The notes: a model not told the origin generated them from the letters alone. Counted from the stretch's first letter, positions 33,348 to 43,717 are shown. The stretch is 64,000 bases of DNA from Bin55 sp965203735 (GCA_965203735.1 OZ241909.1:2542001-2606000); one strand, 5' to 3'. Program-made: numbers and translations.

Positions 33348-35285
33348 GTGAAAGAGAAAGGCGACGTAGAAAAGTCTTGGAACATCACCAAGTTCGAAAG
33401 AATCTCTCCAGACAATCAACGTTCTTTTGCAGACATTCTCGAGACTGCCGTGGCGCGTCGTTCGGTTTTGCGCGGAGGAGTCGGTCTAGCGGCAATTGGC
33501 ATCTTCGGCAAACCATTGGGTTTACGTGCCCAAGACAACGGCGATCCCGATGAGAGCACGACTCCCCTAATCGATTTCGAAGCAATCACGGTTGAAAGAG
33601 CTGCAAGTCAAACAAACTGGCCGCTAGTTTCCGAAGACTACGAGTTTGATCTCATCTTTCCATGGGGAGAACCGATCCAACCGGACGGTCCCGTGTTTTC
33701 TCACCCGCCATCTGCAGATGATCAAGAGCTGCAGATCGGCATTGGACACGATGGAATGTGGTTCTTTGCACATCCTGACGACATTCCATCCGACGACGAC
33801 GATTCGGAGGACGACTCCACAGGCACAACCGAAGATGTGGACGAGACCGACCCACCGATGAATCGACGAGGTGTACTAGTCATCAATCACGAGTACGGAA
33901 GTAATTCGCGTGTAATCGACGCGAATTCGCCTGGCTCGCTTGAAGAAGTAAGAGCGTCGCAACATGCTCATGGTGTTTCGATATTGAACGTAGAGAAAAT
34001 TGATGGCAAGTGGCAGATTGTCGAGGGCGAGAAAGCTCGACGGATTCACGTAAACACGCCAGTCACTTTTTCCGGACCAGCAGCCGATCACTCATTGCTC
34101 AAGAACAGGGACGAGTACGAACCCAAAGGCACTTTAAATAACTGTGCTAACGGATTCACACCATGGGGTACATACTTGACCTGCGAGGAAAACTTTCACC
34201 AGTACTTTAGTGAAACGCCCTACAGTGAGGAAAACTGGCGCTACGGACTGACGTATTCAGCGGGCGACGGGTATGGTTGGTTTAGGCGTGACGCCCGCTT
34301 TAGGCTGTCAAGCTTTAACTATCCCAACGAAGGCAATAGATTTGGTTGGGTGGTAGAGATTGATCCTCACGATCCAGAACATGTGCCCGTCAAACACACA
34401 GCCCTTGGTCGATTTCGTCATGAAGGAGCGGCTGTAGCAGTTGGAATGGACGACAGAATCGTGGTGTACATGGGTGACGACAGTGGCGACGAGTACATCT
34501 ACAAGTTTGTGAGTGCCGAGAGCTACACAGACATGATGGAACGGGAGGAGTCTCCTTTTGCTACAGGACAGCTCTACGTTGCCAAATTTAATGATGACTT
34601 CACCGGTGAGTGGGTACCTCTGACATTGGACAACGACGAACTGGCAGATCGTTTCGACGACGAGGCTGATCTACTCGTTCACGCAAGAATTGCCGGAGAC
34701 ATCGTCGGGGCAACAAAAATGGACAGACCCGAGTGGATTACAGTTGGGCCCGATGAAAACGTCTACGGAACACTTACAAGCAATTCTTCAAAAACGGGAA
34801 CAAACGCTGCAAATCCTGAATCGCCCAATAATTTTGGACACATCCTTAAGTGGAAGGATGCCGATACACACACTGGCACAACCTTCGAGTGGGAAGTGTG
34901 GAAGTTAGCAAGCTCCACTCAAGACACTGAAGAGATGTTTGGCAATCCCGACGGATTGTATGCAGACCCTGACGGCAGACTATTCATACAAACAGACGGT
35001 TCACAAGGGGACGGTGAGCGGTCGATCTGCAATCAACTATTGGTCGCCGACGCTTCCACTGGGGAAATTCACAGATTGTTCACTGGAGTAGAAGACTGTG
35101 AGATTACTGGTATTGCATTCACGCCTGATCACAAGACGATGTTCATCAATATTCAGCACCCGGGTTGGGACAATTTCGAGACCGCTTTAAATACGCAAGA
35201 GTTTCCAGGCATCGAAGGTCCGAATGTGCCACGAGACTGTACTGTAGTCATTACTAGGAAAGACGGCGGAGTCGTTGGTTCGTAG
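33348..35285 (+). CDS. PhoX-family phosphatase, Tat-type export signal
   Basis: A 645-residue protein of the PhoX/DUF839 family of calcium- and iron-dependent phosphatases that act outside the inner membrane. The N-terminal RRSVLRGGVGLAAIGIFG (about 38-55) is a twin-arginine style signal after a longer leader. Family landmarks include VLVINHEYGSN and NCANGFTPWGTYLTCEENFHQY, followed by the beta-propeller pattern. An Asp/Glu-rich loop near 143-168 is unusually acidic. Phosphate scavenging from organic esters is the expected role; the start is GTG. No pho genes are adjacent. Confidence 0.88.
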   Translation: MKEKGDVEKSWNITKFERISPDNQRSFADILETAVARRSVLRGGVGLAAIGIFGKPLGLRAQDNGDPDESTTPLIDFEAITVERAASQTNWPLVSEDYEFDLIFPWGEPIQPDGPVFSHPPSADDQELQIGIGHDGMWFFAHPDDIPSDDDDSEDDSTGTTEDVDETDPPMNRRGVLVINHEYGSNSRVIDANSPGSLEEVRASQHAHGVSILNVEKIDGKWQIVEGEKARRIHVNTPVTFSGPAADHSLLKNRDEYEPKGTLNNCANGFTPWGTYLTCEENFHQYFSETPYSEENWRYGLTYSAGDGYGWFRRDARFRLSSFNYPNEGNRFGWVVEIDPHDPEHVPVKHTALGRFRHEGAAVAVGMDDRIVVYMGDDSGDEYIYKFVSAESYTDMMEREESPFATGQLYVAKFNDDFTGEWVPLTLDNDELADRFDDEADLLVHARIAGDIVGATKMDRPEWITVGPDENVYGTLTSNSSKTGTNAANPESPNNFGHILKWKDADTHTGTTFEWEVWKLASSTQDTEEMFGNPDGLYADPDGRLFIQTDGSQGDGERSICNQLLVADASTGEIHRLFTGVEDCEITGIAFTPDHKTMFINIQHPGWDNFETALNTQEFPGIEGPNVPRDCTVVITRKDGGVVGS

Positions 35286-35576
35286 GTGAGCCCATGAATT
35301 CTTGTGCACCAAGTTTCTGGAATGGTGCAGAGAAGAAATCTCAATTTCCCTTGCCGCATCAAGACACCAGAGTCAACGTACACCGATGTGTGTCAGATCC
35401 GAGTATGGAATTTGAGAGCAGACAAGAGACAACAATTCTGGCAAGAAGTGACCATGAAGTATGCCCTACTCTGAGCTTGGTCACCAAGAACTAAACTAGA
35501 TCTCAAGAGTATTTGTAAACACAGTTTCTTGTACGATAATTATTGACAGATCGTGATCCACGGGAGGGGAGGAATC

Positions 35577-37334
35577 ATGTTCGGAGGCTTTACTTCTAGA
35601 AAGCCAGGTCTTCACAAACAGACAAGGCTTGTATGGCAACTATTGTGCATGTCTGTGTTGATCGCTCCGTTGAGTCTTGTTGCTTCGGATGAACGAATGG
35701 ACTTTGTTTCAGAACGGTTAGAAAATGCCGTTGAGAACGAGTTCATCGGCGCGGCTGTGGTCGGTAGCTACAACGCGGGAGAAGTCCAATACCGAAGCTT
35801 TGGCCGCGTAAGCCAGGACTCTGCTACATCGCCAAATGAGACAACTCTTTTCGAGATGGGCTCCATTTCCAAAGTATTTACGGCTGCACTAACACAGGTA
35901 CTGGTAGATTCTGAAGTCCTCAGCTGGGACAGCACTGTGAAGTCGTCACTTGGTAAATGGAATATTGTGAGCGGGAAAGTCAGGAATGTAACACTTCGAG
36001 AACTGGCCACCCACAGCTCTGGGCTGCCTCGACTGCCACTCAATTGGAGAGCTATTGATCCGCTGGATCCTTACTTAGGATACGACACGAGGATGTTACA
36101 GGCATTTGTTGGTGCATTCGATCCTCCACAGTTGGAGAAGAAACTCGCTTACTCGAATCTCGGTTTTGGCTTACTAGGCAGCATTGCAGCGCATAACGCA
36201 GAAAAGAGCTATTCAGAAGCTCTAAAGGAACTCGTTCTAGATCCATTGGGAATGAATCACACAATTGTAGGTATTGGAGACGAGGCGAGAGCAACTTTGG
36301 CACAGGGGTTTGGATCAGGAGCAAAGATTCCGAATTGGAACTTTGAAGAAGCTATGGCGGGAGCAGGAGGGGTTCTTTCGACTGCCGAGGACATGATGCA
36401 ATTCATCAAGCGAAACGTCGAAGCGGACGACTCGTCCATCCACAAGTCACTTAAACAGCTGCAGCAAGTCGTAATCCAGCCAAACCAAGCTCTCGCTTGG
36501 TCAATGCAACTCAACGAGTCAGGCCAGCCTGTGTATTGGCATGCAGGCTTAACGGGTGGTTATGCATGTTTCGTGGCTATCAGTCCGGAAGAATCCAAGG
36601 GCTGGGTTTTGCTCACAACATCGATGCATGGAGGACTTGTCAATGAGATTGGGCAATCCTTTTTTGGTAAGAGCCAACGACCAGACCAGGTGGACCTTTC
36701 TGCCTTCTTAGGCGTCTACAAGATCATTCAAAACATGTACATGACCGTGACAGAACGTGACGGCCAACTCTTCGCACAAGCAACTGGACAGCAAGAAATT
36801 CCATTGACGTTTGTTAAGGAACGAGAGTTCAAGTTCGATCCCGCTGACATGGTTCTTAGATTTGCGGAACCAAGAAACGGAAAGTCGCGCAGTTTCAATT
36901 TGCATCAAGGAATTCAGAACATGAGAGCGGGCCGAGTCGAAGACCGTTTCGGCATTCCGAAACGGGAAGAGATCGAGATTGACAAAGAGACTCTCACTGA
37001 CTACCCCGGTATCTATCAATTGGCTCCAAGAGCAGTCTTATCTGTAATGCTTCGAGATGGACAACTCTTCACAATGTATGTAGGACCAAGTATCCCCGAA
37101 CACGTCGTTCCCATTTTTGCGATGGAGAATGACCGTTTCTTTTACAAACAAACCGATGCTGAGGTGCTGTTTGAACGTGATAAAGAAGGCAAAATCTCCA
37201 GTCTGACCCTGTTTCAAAACGGGAAACACAAGGCAGCGAAGATTGATATGGGTAGTATGATGGGTACACCGAGTCCCGCCAACAGACCTAGTCGACCTGG
37301 ACCCCCAAGTCAGTCAAATCGACCTAGGCATTGA
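35577..37334 (+). CDS. Secreted class C beta-lactamase-like serine hydrolase
   Basis: A 585-residue exported hydrolase of the beta-lactamase/EstB/DD-peptidase family. A signal peptide ends near residue 38 (VASDERM). The serine site is SISK (Ser96, Lys99), the second element is YSN at 192-194 and the third HAG at 322-324, all correctly spaced. The C-terminal 200 residues hold two beta-rich lipocalin-like units, each with an LSxFLGVY / LTDYPGIYQL opening, often linked to this family. GGGAGGGGAGG before ATG 35577 makes that start better than GTG 35553. Action as esterase or peptidase is more likely than resistance. The proline-rich tail overlaps a convergent gene by 11 bases. Confidence 0.87.
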   Translation: MFGGFTSRKPGLHKQTRLVWQLLCMSVLIAPLSLVASDERMDFVSERLENAVENEFIGAAVVGSYNAGEVQYRSFGRVSQDSATSPNETTLFEMGSISKVFTAALTQVLVDSEVLSWDSTVKSSLGKWNIVSGKVRNVTLRELATHSSGLPRLPLNWRAIDPLDPYLGYDTRMLQAFVGAFDPPQLEKKLAYSNLGFGLLGSIAAHNAEKSYSEALKELVLDPLGMNHTIVGIGDEARATLAQGFGSGAKIPNWNFEEAMAGAGGVLSTAEDMMQFIKRNVEADDSSIHKSLKQLQQVVIQPNQALAWSMQLNESGQPVYWHAGLTGGYACFVAISPEESKGWVLLTTSMHGGLVNEIGQSFFGKSQRPDQVDLSAFLGVYKIIQNMYMTVTERDGQLFAQATGQQEIPLTFVKEREFKFDPADMVLRFAEPRNGKSRSFNLHQGIQNMRAGRVEDRFGIPKREEIEIDKETLTDYPGIYQLAPRAVLSVMLRDGQLFTMYVGPSIPEHVVPIFAMENDRFFYKQTDAEVLFERDKEGKISSLTLFQNGKHKAAKIDMGSMMGTPSPANRPSRPGPPSQSNRPRH

Positions 37335-38667
37335 GGCTATCAAAGCTCGTGATGCGTTCTCGGTTTCGCTGAATTCCTAGCTTCAGTTTGTTGGTGTCGA
37401 TGGTCGTAGGAGTTCTTCCACGTACCAGATGTTTGCCGTCGACAAAGACATTGCTCACATCACGGCTTCCTGAGCTATAGGCTAGGTGCGACTCAACGTC
37501 ATATAGCGGCAGGTGATGTGCGTTGTCAATGGAGACTTGAATGACGTCCGCCCGCATACCCGTTACCAGTTTGCCGATGGATTGTTGCATGCCTATAGCC
37601 ACCGCTCCGTGTGATGTTGCCATTTTGAGAATTTCGCGCGCGGGGAGCACGGTCGAATCCAAAGTTTGTGCCCGTTGCATCAAACTTGCCACTCGCATCT
37701 CTTCCCACATATCCAAGTTGTTGCTACTAGCGGCTCCATCTGTCCCAAGTCCCACTGTAACGCCGCACTCTAGCAGGTCTACGATCGGGGCTGTGCCCGA
37801 TGCAATGCGAGCATTACAGGTGGGATTGTGAACTACCCCCACGCCCTTTCGAGCCAAGATCTCAATCTCATCTCGCTCAGGCCAAACCACATGGGCCGCG
37901 ATTACAGGGACGTCGAGTAAACCAATTCGTTCGAAGTGCGTGATCGGTGTCGTTCCATAGGAATCTCGAGAAAAGTCGAGCTCGAACTGCGACTCCGATA
38001 AGTGTATGTGAACTGGTACATCCAGACTTTTCGCCAGATCTCGCAATCTAACTAAATGCTCGTTCTTGAGCGTGTAGATCGCATGACCAGCCACAATGGG
38101 AACCACAGTGGCGCAGCGTCGAGACCAGTCTCTAACAAAATGCTCTGCTTGTTTGAATGAATCGTCAATGTCCACCGCGTCGTTTCGTGGTTGGTCCATC
38201 ATCGAAGCTGAAATAAGTGCTCTCATTCCAATCTCTTCAACCGCGATTGCCGCTGTCTCGTGAAAGAAATACATGTCGACAAATGTCGTAGTCCCGCCCG
38301 ACAACATTTCCCAACAAGCTAACTGCGTTCCTACACGTACGTAATCCTCGCTAACTGCATGAGCTTCAATCGGATTAATGTAGTCCTGCAACCATTCCAT
38401 GAGAGGTATATCGTCGGCGAAACCCCGTAGCAAGCACATGGCTGCGTGCGTATGCCCATTTATCAGTCCCGGCATGACTATCTGATCAGTTCCGTCTACT
38501 AATTGACGAGATTGAAAGTTGCGTTCTATGTCTTTTATCGATCCCACACTGACAATCTCACCGGTATCAATGGCAACTGCACCTTGTGTGATGACATTGC
38601 GCTCGTCGTTCATTGTTACGACGTAGTCGCCGCACACGATGGTTTCTACAGTCTGCTTACCGGTCAT
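37324..38667 (-). CDS. Amidohydrolase / aminohydrolase (SsnA/MtaD-type)
   Basis: A 447-residue cytosolic metal-dependent hydrolase of the family that deaminates methylthioadenosine, S-adenosylhomocysteine, guanine or chlorotriazines. Metal ligands: GHTHAAM near 71-77, VGHAIYTL-type and HIHLSES motifs near 200-230, HVVWPE, and the closing GTDGAASSNNLD aspartate near 307. The segment GGTTTFVDMYFF is typical of the MTA/SAH deaminase branch. It is translated 27 bases after PEP carboxylase on the same strand. The exact purine or related substrate is not clear. Confidence 0.88.
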   Translation of the reverse strand: MTGKQTVETIVCGDYVVTMNDERNVITQGAVAIDTGEIVSVGSIKDIERNFQSRQLVDGTDQIVMPGLINGHTHAAMCLLRGFADDIPLMEWLQDYINPIEAHAVSEDYVRVGTQLACWEMLSGGTTTFVDMYFFHETAAIAVEEIGMRALISASMMDQPRNDAVDIDDSFKQAEHFVRDWSRRCATVVPIVAGHAIYTLKNEHLVRLRDLAKSLDVPVHIHLSESQFELDFSRDSYGTTPITHFERIGLLDVPVIAAHVVWPERDEIEILARKGVGVVHNPTCNARIASGTAPIVDLLECGVTVGLGTDGAASSNNLDMWEEMRVASLMQRAQTLDSTVLPAREILKMATSHGAVAIGMQQSIGKLVTGMRADVIQVSIDNAHHLPLYDVESHLAYSSGSRDVSNVFVDGKHLVRGRTPTTIDTNKLKLGIQRNRERITSFDSLNA

Positions 38668-38694
38668 TCGTTGGGTCCATTGTGATCCGTTGAT

Positions 38695-41307
38695 TCATCC
38701 AGTGTTTCTTAAGCCTGTCGCTATTCCCGCCATGGTCACTTTCAGGGCTCGTAGGACCTCATTCTCTTGGGCAGTGGAGTGTCGATGTCTATAAAGTAGC
38801 TCAATCTGCAGCACATGAAGTGGGTCGAGGTAAGTGTTGCGTACTGCTAACGAATCTACCATTGACTGATTCTGATCCAATAATCGATCTGTACCGCGTA
38901 ATTTAAGCAAGTGCGATTTGGCTCGCTGGATTCGGTCGATAAGCTCGGAAACGGTACCTAGAGCCATCCCTTGTGTTAGTAGTCGACTAGCGTACATTCG
39001 AACAAGCGTCGGTTCAACTTTCGCTAACATCACTTCCAGTAAGTCGATTTGCATTTGAAAGAAAGGCAGTTTGTACAGTCTGTGGAAAAGTTCTTTGTCT
39101 TGGCACAGAGCATCCAAGGCGACTTCGGTTCCTAACCAGGCAGGTAGCATCATTCGAACCTGAGTCCACGCGAACACCCATGGAATCGCACGAAGAGATG
39201 AAATGTCGTTGCTGTCACGACGTCGCGCAGGGCGGCTACCAATCGCGAGTTCAGATAGCTCGCGTTCCGGAGTGAGTTCTCGAAAGGCTGAGACGAAATT
39301 ATCTTCACTCACCATAGTTCGGTAAGAAGAACCTGTTAGAGCTGTTAATTGATCCAGTGCACCTCTTTCGACATTCTCGATTGACGTATGGGAGGCGTGC
39401 GTGGCTTCTACCGTTGCAAGCATGTAACCAATCAAAGTAGCATGAGCGACTTCTGGGGTACCAAGTTTGTAGCGAATCATTTCGCCCTGTTCTGTTGTAC
39501 GTAAAGATCCATTTACTGTTCCCGGAGGCTGCGCCAAGATGGCTAAGGTGCTAGGTCCCCCTCCACGACCTATTGCGCCACCACGACCGTGGAACAAAGT
39601 TAGAGAGACTCCAAAGCGTTGTGCGACACGGTTGAGATCCTCTTGAGCGCGATACTGAGCCCATGCAGCTGCAAATTGCCCCGTGTCTTTAGCTGAGTCT
39701 GAGTAGCCAATCATTACAACCTGAAGGTTGTCTTGTTCGCTTAGGTATTCTCGATACCACGGTATCTCGAACAGCGTCTGCATGACTTCACCTGCACGGT
39801 TCAGATCTCTTAGAGACTCGAACAACGGGACGATCGGAATAGCCTTTTTCAGTCCAGACTCCTTGAGCAATAGGGCAACTATTAGGACGTCTGAAGGTTC
39901 TTCCGCCATCGAAATAATGTACGAAGAAGTGCCCCTTCCACCATCTCTAGCTATGACATCACAAGTCTCTATGACTTCCTGAGACTCGTCCGATGGTTCC
40001 CAGTCTCGTGCAAAGAACGGTCGTCTGCTCTGCAACTCCTTAGTCAGAAAGACTTGCTTAGTAGACTCGGACCAATCGCTAAACACACTTCTAGAGCTCT
40101 CCGGCTTACGGTAATACTCCACTATTTCATCCAGAACCAGTCGGTGACGGTCCGCACTCTGCCGTATATCGAGCTTGACTAGGTTCGCTCCGAAGCAGTG
40201 CGCTCGCCTTAACGTGTCAAGAAGAGGACCTTGTGCAATTTGCTGAAGTCCTACATTCGTCAATGATTCGAAACAGAGTTTGAGCGGAGCTTGAATTTCG
40301 TGGTCATGAACAATTACTTGAGGCGAGACTTCCACTCGTCCCTCCGCCCAATCTCGAGTAGTTCTCAAGCGGCTCCGCAATTCCTTGAGGACTGCACGAT
40401 ATGGTTCATCCGAGTCGCCTGATTCGGAACGAAGAGCACTATCACAGGCCGACATTGAAAGGTCGCCGATTAATACCTCAACGTCGCGTAGGAGTAGGTC
40501 TGCTGACATCCAGCGAGCCAAGCGCAAAACTTCCTCGGTAACTTTGGCAGTGACGTTTGGATTAGCGTCACGGTCTCCTCCCATCCATGACGCAACTCGA
40601 AAGGGGCTGAACTCGGGAGGCAGCTGCTCAAACCCCTTGCTAGCAAGAAAATCGTCGAGAGTACGACAAGCGTTCGGGATTGCATGCCAAAGTGAGTTCT
40701 CGACCACAGCAAATCCCCATTTGGCTTCATCTATGGGAGTTGGCTTTTGTTTCCGAATCTCATCCGTGTGCCAGACTTCAGTGATTAATCGCTTGAGATG
40801 CTCACTCTTCTGTTCGTGATTTTGGCCGAGTACTCGTGCCACCTCATCGTATTTTCGAATCAACGTTCGTCGAAGCACTTCAGTCGGGTGTGCGGTAAGC
40901 ACCATCTCAATGCTCGTTTCAAGGATTGACCTAGGAAAGTCCTGGTCCAAGACTTCGTAATTTCGTTCAAAGTCTCGTTGTAACTGACTGAAGGCGTACT
41001 GATGTTCGTTTCTCTGTTCAGCAATATTCGCCAAACTAAGAAATTGGTTGAACGCGCGTGCGATATCGACTAGTTCGGCATCGGTCAAGGCCCGAAGGCG
41101 AGTCTGCAAGTTGTCCAAGTCCACTTCCCTTTCGTTGCGGGCTTGTTTTGCCAGACTGCGGAGCTCTTCAATGGTTTGAACAAACGCTTCTCCACGAGCG
41201 TCCGCAATGACTTCGCCAAGAATCGAGCCTAGTAGACGAACATCATCACGCAGGTCTTGCGGTATTGTTTCAAAGTCTTGATTGGTCTTACGATTGTCGA
41301 TTGTCAA
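38695..41307 (-). CDS. ppc: Phosphoenolpyruvate carboxylase
   Basis: An 870-residue enzyme that carboxylates phosphoenolpyruvate to oxaloacetate, feeding the citric acid cycle. Signatures are present: VLTAHPTEVLRRTL (catalytic His near 151), GGDRDANPNVT, YSDSAKDTGQFAA, the FHGRGGAIGRGGGPS mobile loop, and the invariant C-terminal RNTG. Length is typical of the bacterial enzyme. The start is TTG in GGATTG, preceded by a GGGG run. The amidohydrolase gene follows in the same transcript. Allosteric control by aspartate and acetyl-CoA is usual for the family. Confidence 0.96.
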   Translation of the reverse strand: MTIDNRKTNQDFETIPQDLRDDVRLLGSILGEVIADARGEAFVQTIEELRSLAKQARNEREVDLDNLQTRLRALTDAELVDIARAFNQFLSLANIAEQRNEHQYAFSQLQRDFERNYEVLDQDFPRSILETSIEMVLTAHPTEVLRRTLIRKYDEVARVLGQNHEQKSEHLKRLITEVWHTDEIRKQKPTPIDEAKWGFAVVENSLWHAIPNACRTLDDFLASKGFEQLPPEFSPFRVASWMGGDRDANPNVTAKVTEEVLRLARWMSADLLLRDVEVLIGDLSMSACDSALRSESGDSDEPYRAVLKELRSRLRTTRDWAEGRVEVSPQVIVHDHEIQAPLKLCFESLTNVGLQQIAQGPLLDTLRRAHCFGANLVKLDIRQSADRHRLVLDEIVEYYRKPESSRSVFSDWSESTKQVFLTKELQSRRPFFARDWEPSDESQEVIETCDVIARDGGRGTSSYIISMAEEPSDVLIVALLLKESGLKKAIPIVPLFESLRDLNRAGEVMQTLFEIPWYREYLSEQDNLQVVMIGYSDSAKDTGQFAAAWAQYRAQEDLNRVAQRFGVSLTLFHGRGGAIGRGGGPSTLAILAQPPGTVNGSLRTTEQGEMIRYKLGTPEVAHATLIGYMLATVEATHASHTSIENVERGALDQLTALTGSSYRTMVSEDNFVSAFRELTPERELSELAIGSRPARRRDSNDISSLRAIPWVFAWTQVRMMLPAWLGTEVALDALCQDKELFHRLYKLPFFQMQIDLLEVMLAKVEPTLVRMYASRLLTQGMALGTVSELIDRIQRAKSHLLKLRGTDRLLDQNQSMVDSLAVRNTYLDPLHVLQIELLYRHRHSTAQENEVLRALKVTMAGIATGLRNTG

Positions 41308-41440
41308 TCCACTACCCCAGGATTAACGACCAGAATAAGTACCCCAAGAGAGAACCAACTGAAAAGAGTAAATTGGATTTGTTGGCTATCCTAGGTTCAA
41401 AATTTGAAAAGCTTGAGTCACGAGTTCGAACGGCCGAATT

Positions 41441-42295
41441 TCATCCGTCATAGAAGCCTTGAGCGTGTAAACCAAACAACAGTCGTTCTCGTACGGAATC
41501 GATTCGGGATAGTGCTCCGTCGTCGATGTGGTTTCGTTCCTGAGTCGTTTTCACGCGCTGGGCAATATCGCGCCTTGCATAGTGAACTTGGAGAAAGAAT
41601 CGTCCATTGTGTTTGCTTGCCGGAGGCATTCTTCGATGCCACACATCGGATACGAAGAAAAGCACGTCCCCTATTCTCGTTGCAAACGTTTGTGCTCCAA
41701 TTCCGTTGAACTTTAACTCGGTATCGTTTCTTTGCTCTTGCGGAGGAGGTCGTCCGGACTTATGACTTCCAGGAACAACTGCTGTTGGACCAGACTCCAA
41801 CGGACAGTTTTGGAGATAAATGTGCACTCCGACTGCAAACGTGGGATGCGGAATCTCGACTGGCCACACCTGATTAGGCGCTAACGGGATATGGGGACCG
41901 GCATCGATGTGCCATGCTCCTCCTCCATGACGAGACTTGTCACTGGGAGGATTTCGCCAGCACGTGTTAGCAATGATGTGACAATCTTCACCGAGTAGTG
42001 GCTCTATGACATCCAATATTTCCCGGCGTCCGACAATTTCTTGAGACAACGGGCTCCGATTGAACATTTCATAACGGAACTCGTCAGCAATTTCTCGCGA
42101 CTTGTTGGATCCTCTGGAGTCAGGTGGCAGTTCCGCGTAAACCTGTTCGATCTCGCTTTTGAGCGCGGCCATTTCATCTTGTGAAAAAGCGCTTCGAACT
42201 AACGTTGCACCGCAGTCTTCAAGTTCTCGGCTGTTTGCGGACACGCACTCTTTCAGCGGCATCAGATAGCCGCCTGGCCATGCACGAGTCAGCAT
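41441..42295 (-). CDS. Phytanoyl-CoA dioxygenase (PhyH) family protein 1
   Basis: A 284-residue Fe(II)/2-oxoglutarate oxygenase. The iron ligands are His and Asp in WHIDAGPH, with the second histidine in VWHRRMPPASKHNGR; the arginine in that stretch would hold 2-oxoglutarate. Polypeptide length and the NCPLESGPTAVVPGSHKSG turn are standard. The bacterial PhyH family acts on varied small substrates, so phytanic acid is not implied. ATG 42295 and ATG 42262 (residue 12) are both possible starts. No partner gene is coupled. Confidence 0.87.
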   Translation of the reverse strand: MLTRAWPGGYLMPLKECVSANSRELEDCGATLVRSAFSQDEMAALKSEIEQVYAELPPDSRGSNKSREIADEFRYEMFNRSPLSQEIVGRREILDVIEPLLGEDCHIIANTCWRNPPSDKSRHGGGAWHIDAGPHIPLAPNQVWPVEIPHPTFAVGVHIYLQNCPLESGPTAVVPGSHKSGRPPPQEQRNDTELKFNGIGAQTFATRIGDVLFFVSDVWHRRMPPASKHNGRFFLQVHYARRDIAQRVKTTQERNHIDDGALSRIDSVRERLLFGLHAQGFYDG

Positions 42296-42375
42296 CGGAG
42301 AAATCTCTGGGCTAATGAGAGTTCAATCACGGCTCAATACCACTGGATTGAACCCGTGCTCGTTGCAGACGACTA

Positions 42376-42906
42376 CTATTTCCGAGTGTAAATTCTGTCA
42401 AGAACTATCCGCTCCTTTCCCGCATTGACCCTCACATGTATCGTCAAGACGCTACCATTCAATGTGTACGTCTCCGATCCCCGAACTGAATCTCGTGTCT
42501 TAGAGATCACAAGGGACTCTCCATTCCATCCAACTTCGATTCTCCACCGGTTGCGCACTTGTATCCCCCACTTGTAGTCCGCATAGGGTGCGTCCTCAAA
42601 TTGAATGCCCATCGATTCATCATCCTGTTCAATACGCATCGTCTCCGCTGCTACTACGGGAAAGTCGTGGATTATGAAGGTAGCCGAGTTAGTTGGATCA
42701 GATTGTCTTCCGGCTATAGCGCGCCGTTGCTCTGAATCTTGGATCTTGGAAAGGTCTGGAGTTAGGTCGCTTGATTCTTCATCCAGCGTCCAAGACCCTG
42801 TCAGATCAAATGATTGTGGAATCTCATAGTTTATGCCGGCGCATCCGACCATGAAAACCAGCACAATTGCCATAACAATTCTTCTAAAGGAATCTAAGTA
42901 CTTCAT
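42376..42906 (-). CDS. Lipoprotein with TGSWTLDEE-type beta domain
   Basis: A 176-residue probable lipoprotein: basic start, hydrophobic core and lipobox VGC with Cys22 as acylation site. The mature part begins with SFDLTGSWTLDEE and looks all-beta, ending in repeating strands (YTLNGSVLTIHVRV). Similar TGSWxLDEE openings occur in small exported proteins of unknown function; another is at 58262-58852 here. Its first 23 bases overlap the end of the upstream hydrolase gene; starting at the next ATG (42873) would remove that overlap. Function unknown. Confidence 0.78.
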   Translation of the reverse strand: MKYLDSFRRIVMAIVLVFMVGCAGINYEIPQSFDLTGSWTLDEESSDLTPDLSKIQDSEQRRAIAGRQSDPTNSATFIIHDFPVVAAETMRIEQDDESMGIQFEDAPYADYKWGIQVRNRWRIEVGWNGESLVISKTRDSVRGSETYTLNGSVLTIHVRVNAGKERIVLDRIYTRK

Positions 42907-43717
42907 CTCGGAATTCCTTGGGTTTGTCCAATGGAACGGAGTGTCCCGATCCCTCTATCTCGGCAAACTCGCAATCGTCCACAAGGTCGACAAATTTCTT
43001 GGCGATCTCGGGCGTTAGCAAGTTACTATTCTGGCCGCGTATTAGCAATGTGGGAACAACAATATCCGCTACAGCGTCCCAACCCTCCTGCACACTCGGC
43101 CGCCTTGTTGTCAATCTGTTGGGTTGTCGAAATGCCCGATCAAATTTGAAAGTCCATTTTCCGTCCTCAGTCCGCATGAGCGAGTGGCGAACCCGATGAA
43201 AGTGTACGTCTTCCGGTGGAACGGAATTTGCGGCACGAGCTCGCACGAACGCTTCGTCAATTGTCTCGAAAACGTCACCTTGACTGACACCTTGCTGAAT
43301 CGCTCGAATCCCTGTGGTTGCGAGTTCGGGTGCGATATCAACGATAACTAGCCTTTGCAGACCTTCAGGTCTTTGAGCGGCAAAGTGAATGGCCACCGTT
43401 CCGCCCATCGAGAGTCCGACCAAATAATATGCTTTCAAGTCAAGCGCACAAATGAAACAATTGAGATCTTCCTTCATCTCATGAGCTCCATATTGGGAAT
43501 CCGCCGACCAGTCCGATTCACCGTGACCTCGCTGATCAAGAGCTAGGACTCGGAATCGCTCGCTCGCAGTTTCCGCAAAACTATCCCAAGAACGTGCATG
43601 ACCCGAAAATCCGTGCAATAAGATCAAAATAGGAGCGTTATTGGCACTAGATTCCCAGTCCCGATAGTGAAATCTGAGACCCCGCATTTCGATGAGATCG
43701 TCAGTCACTCTACTCAT
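42884..43717 (-). CDS. Alpha/beta hydrolase
   Basis: A 277-residue cytosolic hydrolase. LLHGFSGHARSWD holds the oxyanion loop, GLSMGG the nucleophile Ser (near 102), a likely acid near TLLIRGQNSNLL and the final histidine in GSGHSVP. The LALDQRGHGESDW stretch is in the style of haloperoxidase, lactonase and ester hydrolase relatives. Substrate unknown. The lipoprotein gene follows and may be co-transcribed, as their ends overlap. Confidence 0.88.
   Translation of the reverse strand: MSRVTDDLIEMRGLRFHYRDWESSANNAPILILLHGFSGHARSWDSFAETASERFRVLALDQRGHGESDWSADSQYGAHEMKEDLNCFICALDLKAYYLVGLSMGGTVAIHFAAQRPEGLQRLVIVDIAPELATTGIRAIQQGVSQGDVFETIDEAFVRARAANSVPPEDVHFHRVRHSLMRTEDGKWTFKFDRAFRQPNRLTTRRPSVQEGWDAVADIVVPTLLIRGQNSNLLTPEIAKKFVDLVDDCEFAEIEGSGHSVPLDKPKEFRDEVLRFL

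Noticed and set aside
35577..37334. Antibiotic-resistance beta-lactamase
   Set aside because: Size, domain layout and added C-terminal beta units fit EstB/DD-peptidase-like hydrolases; resistance cannot be claimed.
40385..40819. 144-residue plus-strand frame
   Set aside because: Antisense within the phosphoenolpyruvate carboxylase gene, which is unmistakable.
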